A stretch of 22,935 bases of DNA, taken from the NCBI GenBank assembly GCA_027604665.1, contig JADGIZ010000144.1, positions 1 through 22,935 on the forward strand. The letters are read 5' to 3'. A program made the translations under genes and the position numbers. The notes beneath the pieces were generated by a model, which saw nothing but the letters and a program-made list of their open reading frames with translations, did not search any database and was not told the origin of the DNA. Positions 1-10,000 of this stretch are shown piece after piece. This stretch comes from Polyrhizophydium stewartii (Eukaryota > Chytridiomycota > Chytridiomycetes > Rhizophydiales). Position 1 is the stretch's first letter. The number at the start of each line of letters is the position of its first letter.

Positions 1-2
1 CC

Positions 3-2786
3 CAAACACACACGCAGGGTACGAGCTCGCACGCTGCCAGGCCGCCGTCAACGGCGCTGCATCGAAGCTACCATTTGTATACAAGCGGGTGCGCCGCCGC
101 GCCTAGTGCCGCCCCATCTACAGCACTCGCTCACGCCCGGCGCCACCTCCAGGCGCTCGACAGCCTGCGAGCACATCCAGCCTCCCTGCTCAACGGCTCT
201 CAGGCCGCGACAGTCAAAAACATCGGCCCAAAGCTCGCCGCTCGCCTGCAGTCCAGACTCGAGAAACACTTTGAAGACAATCCAGGTGCTCGCGCCAAAT
301 GGCTCGAGTCGGCCCAGACGGTGCAATCAGCCGCCAGCGTGAGTGCGCAGCAGAAAGAGCTTCCGCACGCATCCTCGCTGCCAATGTCTCGGGCGAGTTC
401 TTCGACCTCCTCGGCGCTCGATTTTGCGGCACCGATCTGCTCTCGGTCCGACCCGGGAAGCGGCGAGGTAGCCGGCCCCATCGCCACCTCGACAACCGCT
501 CAAGGGCCACCACGCAAGCGCAAGAGAGGCTTGGCCGCCACAGCCAGCAGCCACGACATGTCCACCGATACCACGCAGACAGTGCGATCTAACCCGCCCC
601 AGACGGCGCGCATCTACGTGCCCAGATACAGATCTGGAGGATACGCTATTGTCATCGCCATGACCAAGCACATGCCCGAGGCAGGATTCATGTCCAAGCA
701 CGAGATCATCGAGGCTGGTCAACCATACTGCGACTCTTCGTTTACAGCTCCCAACGTCAACGTCAGCATCAGTCGAACGGCATGGAACTCCATGGCAACG
801 TTGATATCCAAAGGCCTCGTCTATCGCTTCGGCTTCCCCCACCGGTTCATGTTGACGGAAGAGGGCCGCGAACTCGGCCTCCGGCTTGTCTCGCTTGCCG
901 AGGCAAATGTCGTTGTCGGCAGCTCGGCTTCTCAAGCTGATTTAGATTGTGTGACCAGCAGTGGCGGCGGCGCGATCGACGACCTCGGCGGACCCGAGCA
1001 CGACGATTTGATGAATATCGACGTTTTCTCTCTTTCCAGCTCGTGCGACTCGGAGTGCAGCGGCATGGCTCCTCGAAATGCGAGCTTCAGCTTCTCATAT
1101 ATCGACGCTCGTGGCAATAATGTTCGCCAGAGGTGCGAGGCAGCAACGGCGGTTTGCGGTGAGTATGTAAAGCAAACTTGGTTCTCCATTTGCGCCTTGA
1201 ATGGGTGTGCTGACTTGTGTGTGCTGCTCTCCGGACGTCTTCATCTTGCGTCTCAGACCACACAAAATCTGTTAGTTTCCGAGTCCGATTTTGTCTCGAG
1301 CACGCGCCGACCATGTTCCTTAGTCGGGTGCGTCTCGAGTCGGGTCGTGTCGATAGCAATGGGAACGTATGCGGCTTTCTTGCCGACGACTTTCCCCCTG
1401 AGATTCTGCCCCACAACAACACATCAGACCAAAATAGGACACAGGCGACATCCGCAGCAATCGGCGGGCAGCATCCGCCGCCGCCCGACCCTCGGCTGCC
1501 GCGCATTGCTGCCGCTGCCGAGTATGGGAACGGCACTGGTTCACAGGATCGCATGCATTTGATATCGGGAGCTTCCGGCCAGGTGGCAGGCCTGAAGACG
1601 AGGCAGCCGGCGCGGCAAACCATGGTGGTTCAACCGCGGTCCGCAGACAGCCCGGTTATAGATTCGGGTGTCGGCCCATCCGTTGCTGTGGACGCTTTAT
1701 GTCAGCGCCTCGTGACACTTCCCGCGAACACCTACGATATCTATCTGGTCCTCGACTCGCGCGAGGTCGTGCGAAGCAACCGGAACTACTTCCGCGACGA
1801 GCTTTTGTCGCGCGGTGTCAAGATACTCACGCGATCGCTCGCCTTGGGTGACTTCCTGTGGCTTGCCAAGCGCAGAGGCACCGAGGCATTTGTGCAGCCC
1901 GATAGCGAGATTGTGCTGGACTGCATCATTGAACGCAAGCTCATGGACGATTTGGTCTCGAGCATCAAGGATGAGCGATATCGTGAGCAAAAGGTGCGCG
2001 GCATGCCGCACATATTTAATCAACGCCGTGCTGCACTGTTTGGTTTGTGACTTACTGCTTTTTTGGCACCAGTTTCGGCTCAGCGGCTGCGGCTTGACCA
2101 ACGTCACCTACCTGGTCGAAGAGGGGTCTCTTTCCAATGCAGAAGGGTTCGGCAAAGACCGCCTCGTGTCCGCCATGACGCAGACGCAGATTCTCGACGG
2201 CTTTTTCCTCAAGAGGACCTTTTCGCCGCAGGAAACGGTGCAGTACCTGTTCAACATGACACGCGTTGTGCAGTCCATGTATGCGGTAAGCAGCAGACCT
2301 TGGCTGTTGGCCGAGGCCACGCCCTCACGAGCCGTATCGAATACTGACGAGGCTGGCGGGAACCTGCTCCACTGCACGTTTTTCCGCGAGCAGAACCAAA
2401 CCATCTATGCGCTTCGGGCGAGGGATACAGATCGCAACACGGTCGCAGGCACGCGGCAGACGCTGGCGGCCGCGCTTCGCATCAGCCCGACCAATGTCGT
2501 TGTGACCTACGGCGCATTTGTCGAGATGAACAGCAAGACAGGAGGCCTGACGCTCAGCGATGTGTGGATGCGCCAACTCATGTGCATTCGCGGTGTGAGC
2601 GCCGAGAAGGCTGCATCTGTTGCCGCGCACTTTCCGACAATGTCGTCCTTCGTGCTGGCGCTGGCACGGGCAGGCACAACGCAGCAGAAGGAGGCGCTGC
2701 TGCGCTCGCTCGGCGATGGGCGCAAGGGAATCGGCCCGACGCTCGCTCGGGAAATCGTTGCGTTCTTTGATCAAGGGCAGGACTGA
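3..2786 (+). CDS. MUS81: Crossover junction endonuclease MUS81 (5' partial)
   Basis: Catalytic subunit of the MUS81-EME1 structure-specific nuclease, which cuts branched DNA (3' flaps, stalled forks, nicked Holliday junctions) in the nucleus. Proposed exons: <3-1158, 1257-1993, 2073-2786; both junctions are phase-consistent and the second rejoins the family motif REQK/FRL. Visible domains: N-terminal helix-hairpin-helix (nt ~130-300), winged helix (nt ~610-890, with PRYRSGGYAI), a low-complexity linker, the ERCC4 nuclease domain with VLDSRE (nt ~1750) and the metal-binding ERK at 1931-1939 followed by DD, then the C-terminal HhH2 region (nt ~2570-2780). The frame stays open to the left window edge with no in-frame ATG before the HhH. 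The first residues, which the family normally has, must therefore lie upstream, probably in another exon; acceptors at 106 or 123 are possible. It converges on mL54, 84 bases away. Identity is secure; the 5' end is not. Confidence 0.93.
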
Positions 2787-2870
2787 CGATATCCGAGCAA
2801 GGCGAGTCTCGGGCATTACATCATGATACTGTGCGCTTCGGAAGCTCAATGCCAGTAAAGCACCATGTCT

Positions 2871-3435
2871 TTAGTACTTGGTCTGCTTGGATAGGGCAAA
2901 CGCGCGGATCTTCTCGCGCGAAAGCGAGCGCAGGTGGTGGATGCTGAGCTGGTCCTTCTTCTCGACGGGCGGCTCTTTTGGATCCAAGAGCGTCCACAGC
3001 CATGCTGGGTACCCGGAGTCGGCCTTTGCGACGGGATCCTTTCCGTCCTTGAGCACGTTGAGTCCTTTGAGGACAGTGCCCTCTTTGCACGAGGACACGA
3101 CTGTGAAGCAGGACGGGCCACCAGACACCAACCGCATTGGCATTCGCGCGACGGCGTCGCACACACGGACGGCGCCCCCCAGGTCAGTGGCAGTAATTGC
3201 GGTCAGCCAGGTCTGCGCTGGCAAGGGGACTGGCGAGTGGGACTGATCACGCACCCTGCGGCCTCGGTGCCTGCTCTTGCGGCTGTGCTTGCTGAGCTTC
3301 CGGCTGCGCGCTTGACTGCGTCGCTGCCACAGAGCTGTACCGGCGCAGCATGTGTGCGGCTGGCGAGCGGGCAACGGCGCCGGCCGCTCCAGACGGGCGC
3401 GCGGCGGCCTCGAGCGCCCGAGATGTTCGGAGCAT
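2871..3435 (-). CDS. MRPL37: Mitochondrial large-subunit ribosomal protein mL54 (yeast Mrpl37 family)
   Basis: Structural protein of the mitochondrial large ribosomal subunit. Two exons, complement(2871-3100, 3255-3435), give 136 aa. The intron (3254 to 3101, 154 nt) has a GTGCGT donor and TTCACAG acceptor and joins in phase 1. Residues 1 to about 35 are rich in Arg, Ala and Ser without acidic residues apart from one Glu, as expected of a mitochondrial targeting peptide. The second exon has the family core: SSCKEGTVLKGLNVLKDGKDP, then YPAWLWTLL and a basic C-terminus. The start at 3435 is the first ATG giving a good targeting sequence; an internal Met 27 codons on is a weaker alternative. It is head-to-head with uL24m, another large-subunit mitoribosomal gene, so shared regulation is plausible. 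Read without splicing, the core frame runs into a meaningless extension, which is why the intron is needed. Confidence 0.88.
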
Positions 3436-3579
3436 CGTGGACGAAAAAGTAAAAAAAAACCACTTTGACGATCCTGACTGCGAGATCGTTCGACTGCCGC
3501 CCGCCGACCTCCCCCTCGGCGCACACGCACACGCACACGCACACGCACACACCCGCACCCGCACGCGCACGCACACACC
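3436..3579. promoter_or_regulatory. Shared 144-base promoter region of mL54 and uL24m
   Basis: This is the whole space between the two divergent start codons. It holds an A-rich run (about 3450-3460) near mL54 and a CA/CG-alternating simple repeat (about 3521-3577) that runs up to the uL24m ATG. No TATA box is evident. The promoter role is inferred from gene orientation only. Confidence 0.6.
3521..3577. repeat. CACACG/CACCCG simple repeat
   Basis: A microsatellite-like tract of repeated CACACG units that drifts to CACCCG and CACGCG, directly before the uL24m start codon. Related CA tracts lie upstream of the LRG1 start (about 11530-11556) and at the left window edge. Confidence 0.85.
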
Positions 3580-4415
3580 ATGCCCAAACCAAAGTTCCGC
3601 GGCGCAAACTTCCTCAAGCGCAAGCTGCCCAACATCCATCCGCGGGACCGAATCGATGAGTGGAAGATTTTCAAAGGCGACACCGTGCAGATCGTCGCCG
3701 GCCCCAGGGACGTGGGCAAGCAAGGCAAGGTGGTCGAGGTTGTCCACAAGCTCAACAGCGTCGTGGTCGAGGACTGCCGCCTGGTTCGTTCCGCAACTTG
3801 CGCGCGCGGCTTTGGCCTGTCGCAGCGGCCGCCGCCCTGAGCTCAGGCGTGCGCTGACCCCTCTGACCGACTGGTTCCGCAGGGCATCAAGCACATCAAG
3901 CCGAACCCGCTCTATCCCAAGGGCGGCCGCATTCAAAAGGAGATGCCCATTCCTGTCCACCAAGTCCAGGTCGTCGACCCAACAATCGGGTGCGTATGCA
4001 ATCCGCTCCAGACTGGCTCTTTGCGACGTTATGCGCTGACGCTCCTGCGCCGGTGCTGCTCCAGGCAGCCAACCGAGACAGAGCTCCACTGGGTCTACAA
4101 CCCAATCAAGAAGCGCAGAGAGCAGCAGCGTCTCTCGCTCGCCACGCTTACCATGATCCCCGTCCCCGAACCCGAGAGCCCGTTCAAGAAGCTGGCTGGT
4201 TGGTTTCGCATGCGGCCGGCGCAGTGCGATCGGTGCGCTGACGCAAAAGTCAATCCCTCACCACCGGCGACCCAGAGGGTCCTCTGGACACTGCACCATC
4301 GCTTGTGTCGCAGATCACATGGACGCCCGACATTGCAAGGTGCCCCTTCCCGGCGCCGTTCATGAACGAGCTCGAGCGTATGGCCAGGAAGAACCGGGAG
4401 GCGCAAGCCTTGTAA
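3580..4415 (+). CDS. MRPL40: Mitochondrial large-subunit ribosomal protein uL24m (KOW domain)
   Basis: Mitochondrial form of ribosomal protein L24, an early assembly protein that binds the large-subunit rRNA. Proposed exons 3580-3783, 3883-3989, 4065-4202, 4250-4415 encode 204 aa. The KOW motif is visible at residues ~25-65 (DTVQIVAGPRDVGKQGKVVE), followed across the first intron by GIKHIKPNP, typical of L24. The last exon gives ITWTPDIARCPFP and a charged C-terminal helix, matching the end of fungal uL24m. Introns 1 and 2 have GTTCGT and GTGCGT donors and CTGAC before the acceptor. Intron 3 (47 nt) is the least certain: the downstream exon is clear, but the donor could be 4203 (GTTTCG, chosen for phase) or a neighbour. 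The start follows directly on the CA repeat. It converges on ALG14. Confidence 0.88.
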
Positions 4416-4551
4416 AGCAATCGCGCGGCATTGGCTCCTGTGCCCACTGTGATGCACAGAGCAGCGTTATCGAATCAACCTTTTACTGCGATGCTCTTCG
4501 TCAAAGTGTCTTGCGGGTTTCTGCGATGGGACGAGATTGGCTTGAAGCGAG

Positions 4552-5398
4552 CTATACGAGCCGGCCGCGGAACACGGCCTTTGGGTACCTTGCGGCGAGC
4601 TGGGGCCACTGCACTACAAAGCAATCCGCGATACGATAGAGGATCTTGCCAGAGAGGGAGAGGCTGTTGACCCGGGCAAACGACTCGACGTAGACAATCC
4701 GCGTGCTTACAATACCGGCCAGCTGCAGCGCGCGTGCGAGCACCGCGATCGGCACGCATGTCCCAGGCCCATTGCACAGCAGCTGGGCCAAAACATCGAG
4801 TCAGCTGTTCAAGCTTGTCCCCGCGGCATGCGAGATGCCCGACTCTTGCCATGTCCGGAGGATCTGTGCACAGAAGCGCAAGAGAGCTTGTTGCAGCTTG
4901 GAGCGTGGTAATGACAGTGGATATCCACGACTGGCCGACCTCTCGGCTGCGCGGAATCCGGGTGATACGATAGTCCTGGGCATGCCGAGGTGTGGTCAGA
5001 GCAGCGCCGTGTTGTGGCGCGAGAGAGTGCATGTTGTTCAAGTCCTCACCGTGCTGCTACTGCTGCTGCTGCCGAGCTGGCGCTCAAGCTCGTGGATCCT
5101 TGGCTCGCTGGTCGTGTCGCTCTCGGCGAGGACGTACAGGCGCGGGCGGAAGGGCTTTGGCCCCAGACCCGCCAGCAGCCGCAGCATCTCGGTCGTGTGC
5201 CCGCCTGTGCAGGTGTTGGCAACATCGGCGACGACGGCCTCGGCGAGACGCACCTGAGCCCATCACGGCGCAGAGGCTGCGCAGGGCTGGTGCCTTGCTC
5301 CGCCGCGCGTCCTGCAGGCGTGCAGTCCGCCAGCGCAGCGCAGCGACCGCCGCGAGCACCGACACAAGCAGCGCCAAGAGCGCCGCCGTTGCTGTCAT
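4552..5398 (-). CDS. ALG14: UDP-GlcNAc transferase subunit ALG14
   Basis: Membrane anchor of the ALG13-ALG14 UDP-GlcNAc transferase. It recruits catalytic ALG13 to the ER face and adds the second GlcNAc to dolichol-PP-GlcNAc in N-glycan synthesis. Four exons, complement(4552-4782, 4850-4975, 5050-5204, 5254-5398), give 218 aa. Residues 1-22 form a hydrophobic N-terminal membrane segment. Exon 1 and exon 2 join exactly at MGSG/GHTTEMLRLL, the family nucleotide-sugar site. Exon 3 carries RIPRSREVGQSW. Exon 4 carries LLCNGPGTCVPIA, RIVYVESFARV and SLSLSGKILY, and ends at FRGRLV, as ALG14 proteins do. The third intron appears to use a GC donor (ATG/GCAAGA), because that gives the ungapped family reading PPDM/LLCNGPGTC; a GT donor six bases later would add two residues. 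A six-serine run (nt ~5053-5072) precedes intron 2. It is divergent from the CCNDBP1-like gene, 33 bases between starts. Confidence 0.93.
4783..4849 (-). other. Probable GC-AG intron in ALG14
   Basis: 67-nt intron with donor ATG/GCAAGA, a CTGAC branch-like site and acceptor GGCCCAG, phase 0. It restores the ungapped family sequence before LLCNGPGTC. The alternative GT donor at 4843 adds Ala-Arg. Confidence 0.6.
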
Positions 5399-5431
5399 CA
5401 GCGTGAAAGCCTGAGTGATTTTTCTTTCCCA
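5399..5431. promoter_or_regulatory. 33-base spacer between divergent ALG14 and CCNDBP1-like start codons
   Basis: Only 33 bases separate the two ATGs. They include a T-rich stretch (about 5418-5428). Core promoter elements for at least one gene must lie inside the other gene's transcribed or coding sequence. Function is inferred from orientation. Confidence 0.6.
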
Positions 5432-6556
5432 ATGTCCTCTGACCACCTCGTCGAGCTGAGGACGGCCCTTGCCGCCAGCCTGGAGCTGCTGCATGCGGGC
5501 GCTGGCGCTTCCGCGCGGGCCGCCGGCGGACAGATATCCAGAGACACTGCTGCTGCCGACGCGCTGCTCTCGGGCTCCGTTGTGGACCTGGCCAACATCC
5601 AGCCGACCCTGTCGGCCTTGGCCAAAATGGTGTCCCACCAGACAACGATGCTCACGATCGCCGCCCGCGCGGGCGACGCCAAGGAGACTCGTCATGCGTG
5701 TGGGCGCATCGCTGACTGCGTCGGCAAACTTGTCGCCACTGTGCACACGCTGCCGTCCGCGATCGGCGCGTCGCTGTCCGCCAAGGTCGCCGGCGCCGCG
5801 GACAACCTGATTCGCGGCATCCAGCAGCTGGTCGAGTCGAGTCTGGCCGAGACGCCTGCGGGGCCTGCGGCACGGCCTGCACCCGCGCGTTTGTCGAGCA
5901 ACTCGGCCGCAGGGAATGCATGGTCCGCATGCACTGATATTGAGCAGCTGCCGCTTTCAAACTCGCTGGTTGTTGCAGAGCTCCTTGAGCTGCGCGCCGA
6001 GCAGCTGACCGACGCCATTGACGAATGCGCCGAGCTTGTCGAAAGCGCGTCAGCGGACAAGGACGACCACGACGACGACGACGACGACGACGAAGCAAAA
6101 GAAGGGTCGGATGGCTGGGATGAGCTCATTGGCGAGCGCGGGGAAGGCACGCGGTGCACGCAGGAGGACCAGGAATGGATCCGCGGAGCACAAACAATGA
6201 TCAAGACGGTCAAGCTCACAATCAAGAAGCTCGCATCTGTGCTGCGCGCCGCCAAGACGCACTCTCACAAGACCAACACGGCGATGGATGGCCTTGCGAA
6301 ATTTGCCGATCGCTGCGTGGAGGCGGCCGACGAGCTTGTCGGCAACATTGACCTTCCTGTAGCAGACAATGCAGCCTCTCTCACAAGTGCAGTTGCCGAG
6401 GTCGTGGAGGCAGAGACTCGGCTTTTGGATGCTGCAGAGAGTCTGCTTGCAGACTTGGACGCTTTGCAATCGCAGACACACAATCACCCGTGGCTTGGCA
6501 TGTGCACGCGGCAGATGGCGCAGCTGACTTCAAAACTCGCTTTTCCCGAGAAGTAG
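5432..6556 (+). CDS. Cyclin-D1-binding protein 1 (GCIP/CCNDBP1) family protein
   Basis: Single-exon gene of 374 aa. The fold is all-helical, with an N-terminal four-helix region and a C-terminal helical region, as in the GCIP/CCNDBP1 family. That family binds cyclin D and helix-loop-helix regulators in animals; the role in fungi is largely unknown. The best family match is WSACTDIEQLPLSNSL (residues ~168-183), followed by long Leu/Ala-rich helices and a later MIKTVKLTIKKLASVLRAAK segment (~252-271). An aspartate-rich run lies at residues ~208-222. It has no signal peptide or membrane segment. The start is the first ATG of the frame and sits 33 bases from the ALG14 start. It is the only gene here with no intron. 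Family assignment rests on motif recognition and is moderately sure. Confidence 0.75.
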   Translation: MSSDHLVELRTALAASLELLHAGAGASARAAGGQISRDTAAADALLSGSVVDLANIQPTLSALAKMVSHQTTMLTIAARAGDAKETRHACGRIADCVGKLVATVHTLPSAIGASLSAKVAGAADNLIRGIQQLVESSLAETPAGPAARPAPARLSSNSAAGNAWSACTDIEQLPLSNSLVVAELLELRAEQLTDAIDECAELVESASADKDDHDDDDDDDEAKEGSDGWDELIGERGEGTRCTQEDQEWIRGAQTMIKTVKLTIKKLASVLRAAKTHSHKTNTAMDGLAKFADRCVEAADELVGNIDLPVADNAASLTSAVAEVVEAETRLLDAAESLLADLDALQSQTHNHPWLGMCTRQMAQLTSKLAFPEK

Positions 6557-7077
6557 AAGCACGATTTTTCGGAATACATGGCATCAGATCAACTTGATTG
6601 CTTTTCTGCCCCGTCACAAACGCAGCGCAGATGGTGGGCGGGGGAGGGCGGGGATGAAGCATACACCAAAAGGGGCAGCTGGGACACAAGCGGGTGTCAT
6701 CGGACGTGTCGTCGCGTCTCCTGCTGCTTCGCCGAGGAAATCGTGTGCTGCCGCAACAAGAGCCGCTGCCTGGGTCGGCAAAGATGAACGCGCAGCGGCT
6801 GAAGCACGCAGCACGCAACACATTTGCAAGAGGCCGGAGCGCTGCAATGCCGAGGTGGGCGGAGGGGGTGGGGCAGATGAATGCGACGAGGGAGCAGGAA
6901 GCGCAGAAACAGAAATGGAGCGAGTCGCGCGGATGTGTTGGAGGAAGGGGGAGGGGAGATGACTGTGATGGCGTGCGGGAAATCGAGGTCATGGTTTGAT
7001 GAAAGAGAGCACAGATGCAGGCCGAGCTGGGGTGGCCCAAGCCAGAACACACAATAGAGACAAAGCTCACGGCGTCG
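6557..7077. other. Convergent intergenic region with G-rich tracts
   Basis: These 521 bases lie between the stop codons of the CCNDBP1-like gene and LRG1. Open frames run through them on both strands but none resembles a known protein. The plus strand has three clusters of G-runs (about 6633-6653, 6850-6876 and 6940-6960). It probably holds both 3' untranslated regions and polyadenylation sites. Confidence 0.6.
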
Positions 7078-10000
7078 TCACGAGTCCTTCTCAATGTCCG
7101 CAACCATGGCAAGCTCGTTTTCCGGGCCGGTGCCTTGGTTGACAAGCAGGTTGCGAACCTTGTTGGAGAGATCCTCATACTTTTTCTTGAGCTCGTACTT
7201 GGACGAGGGATTGAAGTCGGTGCCGTCCTCTTCCTTGAGGCCCTCGACGATGATGGACGGGACCTTGAAGATGTCAGGCACGTTTTCGAGGATCATCCGG
7301 AACGCGCGAACGGCATAAACCGAGTCCTCGGGATTGCCATTCTTGGAGTAGAGCACGTTCGGCGCAATCACGGTCGCAATGTTCTCGATGTGCATCTTGT
7401 TGCCGTTTTCGCCTTCGCTGTAGCTGGCGACCTCGCGGAAGAAGCGCGCCAACACGCTCAGGAGCTCAATGTTTGGCTTGGGGAGCAGGCAGCAGATGAG
7501 CCGCACGGTAAGCAAGCGGTCGGCCTCGTTTTCGAGCTCTGCAATGGAAATGAGGAGTCCATGCGGATGTGCCGAGCAGAAGCAGCAAGAGCGACAGCAA
7601 GAGCCATGGCGGCGCGTGTTCGGTCAGCATCGGCCGCGGCAGGCGCAGTGGCAACGCGGCATAAACGACCGACTTTGGGAAGCTGCAAAGAGGTCGCGCA
7701 GCTTGAACGTGAGCAGCGGGTCGGGCATGTCGCGCAGGAACTTTTTCATGAGAGCGGCGATCTGGATCGGATTGTCGTCCGAGAGATCAATGTCCTTCGG
7801 GTCCTTGTTGATGCGCTCGCAGACCTCTTTCAGACGGCGGATGTTGCCGTTCTTGCGGAAAATGCCCTCGGTGGAAAGATCTGCATATTGGGTCCAGGTA
7901 GGCGCAAGGCGATTCGCGTGCAGTCAGCATGCAAGCAGGTGCTGGCAGCGAAGCGAGAAGGCGCCGGCAGCGCAACATAGCACCGGCGGATGCCAAAATA
8001 CGGCACACTTACCCTTGATCTGGAGCGTGCGCACGCAATGGTCCATGATAAGAGGTATCCGCACGCTGCCAGGCCCGACGCCAAGCTCGGACTCGATTCC
8101 CGCTTGCTCGACAAGGTCGTCGAGGGGAACTCCGAACGTCCCTGCGCGCAAAAGGCACCGCCAGAAGACGTCAGCACACAATCTTGCTACATCGCGCTCA
8201 AGGAGAGCAGGCGTGCGCAACACGGACCCCTTTGGCGACGCCGCTGCGGCCTCATCGCGCCAACCATCTTGGACCAGACGGACGTCTTGGGGCCGTCAAC
8301 AACCTCGAGCAGCTGGTTGAGGTTGAAATACTTGTCCAGCAGTGGGTGCAGCGCGAGCGACGCGAGCTGACGGACGGCAAGCAGCTGAAGGCCAGAAAGC
8401 TCCGACAAGAACACGTCCGAATCGTTGGTTGCCGCCTGCCAATTGTAGTGCGCCTTGGTCTTTTCGGGGAGGATGCTCCGTGCAGCAGGTGTGTACGGGC
8501 CGTCCTCGTCAAAGAACTCTTCGTCGTGGTCGGCCGGACGGTTTTCGTCGTCGCTGCTGGTCTGGTCCCGGTAACCCTCGAGCTCCGGAGGAGCCGGCAG
8601 CAGCTCTGGAGTGATTTGATGCACAACGTTAGAGTACTGGAAACGCATACTCGGCGCGTCTTTGGCACTCACGCTTCTCGTCGATCTTCAGCCACAGACA
8701 AAGGCGGCTCCAGGTACACCAGAGCAAGGAAACAAATCTGCGTGCAAGTGCGACGAGGCCATGGTCCTAGTCAGATCTCGTGCAAACACAACCAGCCGCG
8801 ATCGGATTTCCGGTAAGCATCGCACCTCTGGAAGCGAGAGAGTCGTTCCGCGCCGACGACGGGGTCTGCTGGAGGGTGCGTGAGGCAGTACACGCTTGAG
8901 TCGGCACGGCTGCAGCACGCCTGAGCGGGGTCGCTGCCATGGTTTGTGCCGCACTTGACGCAGTTGAAGCAGTGCGTATGCCATTGGACAGCATCAAGGC
9001 GGATGCACTCGTCGTCAAAGGGTTGGTTGCAGACGAAGCAAGGTGCGTCCGAGTTGTTGGGATAGAGCCTGGTGGGATGCTCTCCCTGCCGCGCGTGGAT
9101 GCTTGATAGCTCGGTAAGGAAGCGATTGACAGCATCCTTCTCCATGTGAATTTGCTCCTGAACACCGACCGCGCCGTGCCGCGCGACAGAGAATACGCCG
9201 AATCAGCAGCCGCACACATCGGCAACGCACAAAGCAAGCGGGATATCTCTCCCAGAAAGATCATTTTCGAGACTCACAAGCCTTAGGGATCCGGCAAAAG
9301 CGGTACGGATGACCTTTTTGAGCGTGTGCGCGAGGCTGGTGACTTGCTGGATCAGGCCCAGGGTGGCGCGCTGACGGACAAGCGTCTCGTGGCCTGAGAG
9401 GTTCGTGAAGAAGTAAAAGATCTTCTTGACCAGTTGCTTTGGCTCCTTCGTCTGGAGGGTTGAGTTGTCGTTGAGAGCAATGAGACGGCGGTTGATGCTC
9501 TCGATGGTCGAGAAGAGAATGTCGACATGCTGGATAAAGCGAGCAGCCTGCAAGACGCATTGCAGGTTGTTCTCGTTGGAAAAGTGCAGAAGCATCTCGG
9601 AGATGCATGCGGCGGCAGACTCCTCAAATGCAGAGAGAACCTGCAGGATGCGCTCGGCCCACTCGACCATGACCTGCTGCTTGTGCACCTCGGCTGGCCG
9701 GGTATGGTCGACGCAGGTGCAAGGCAGCAAAGGTCAGACCAACGCTGAGCTGGTAGCGGTGAGTTTGCGCGGCCCACCTTCAGGATCACGAGGCGCGCCG
9801 GGCGCTTCTTCGCCGCGTTGATCGGGAAGGCAGAGCTGAGCGTTCCAGAGCTGGGCGCGAGGCGAAGGACATGTCAGCATCCGCGACGACTGCGCACGAG
9901 CAAGCATCGCACCTTGAAGATCATGTAGCACGGCGGATGCCACTGCTTGGCAACCCTGTCTTTGTTGATCTCGACAAAGTTCTTGAGCACCGCCGTGTTG

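Noticed and set aside
7015..8320. Long plus-strand frames (321 and 283 codons) over the 3' half of LRG1
   Set aside because: They are antisense shadows of RhoGAP exons. The minus strand has the conserved GAP motifs and consistent splice phases.
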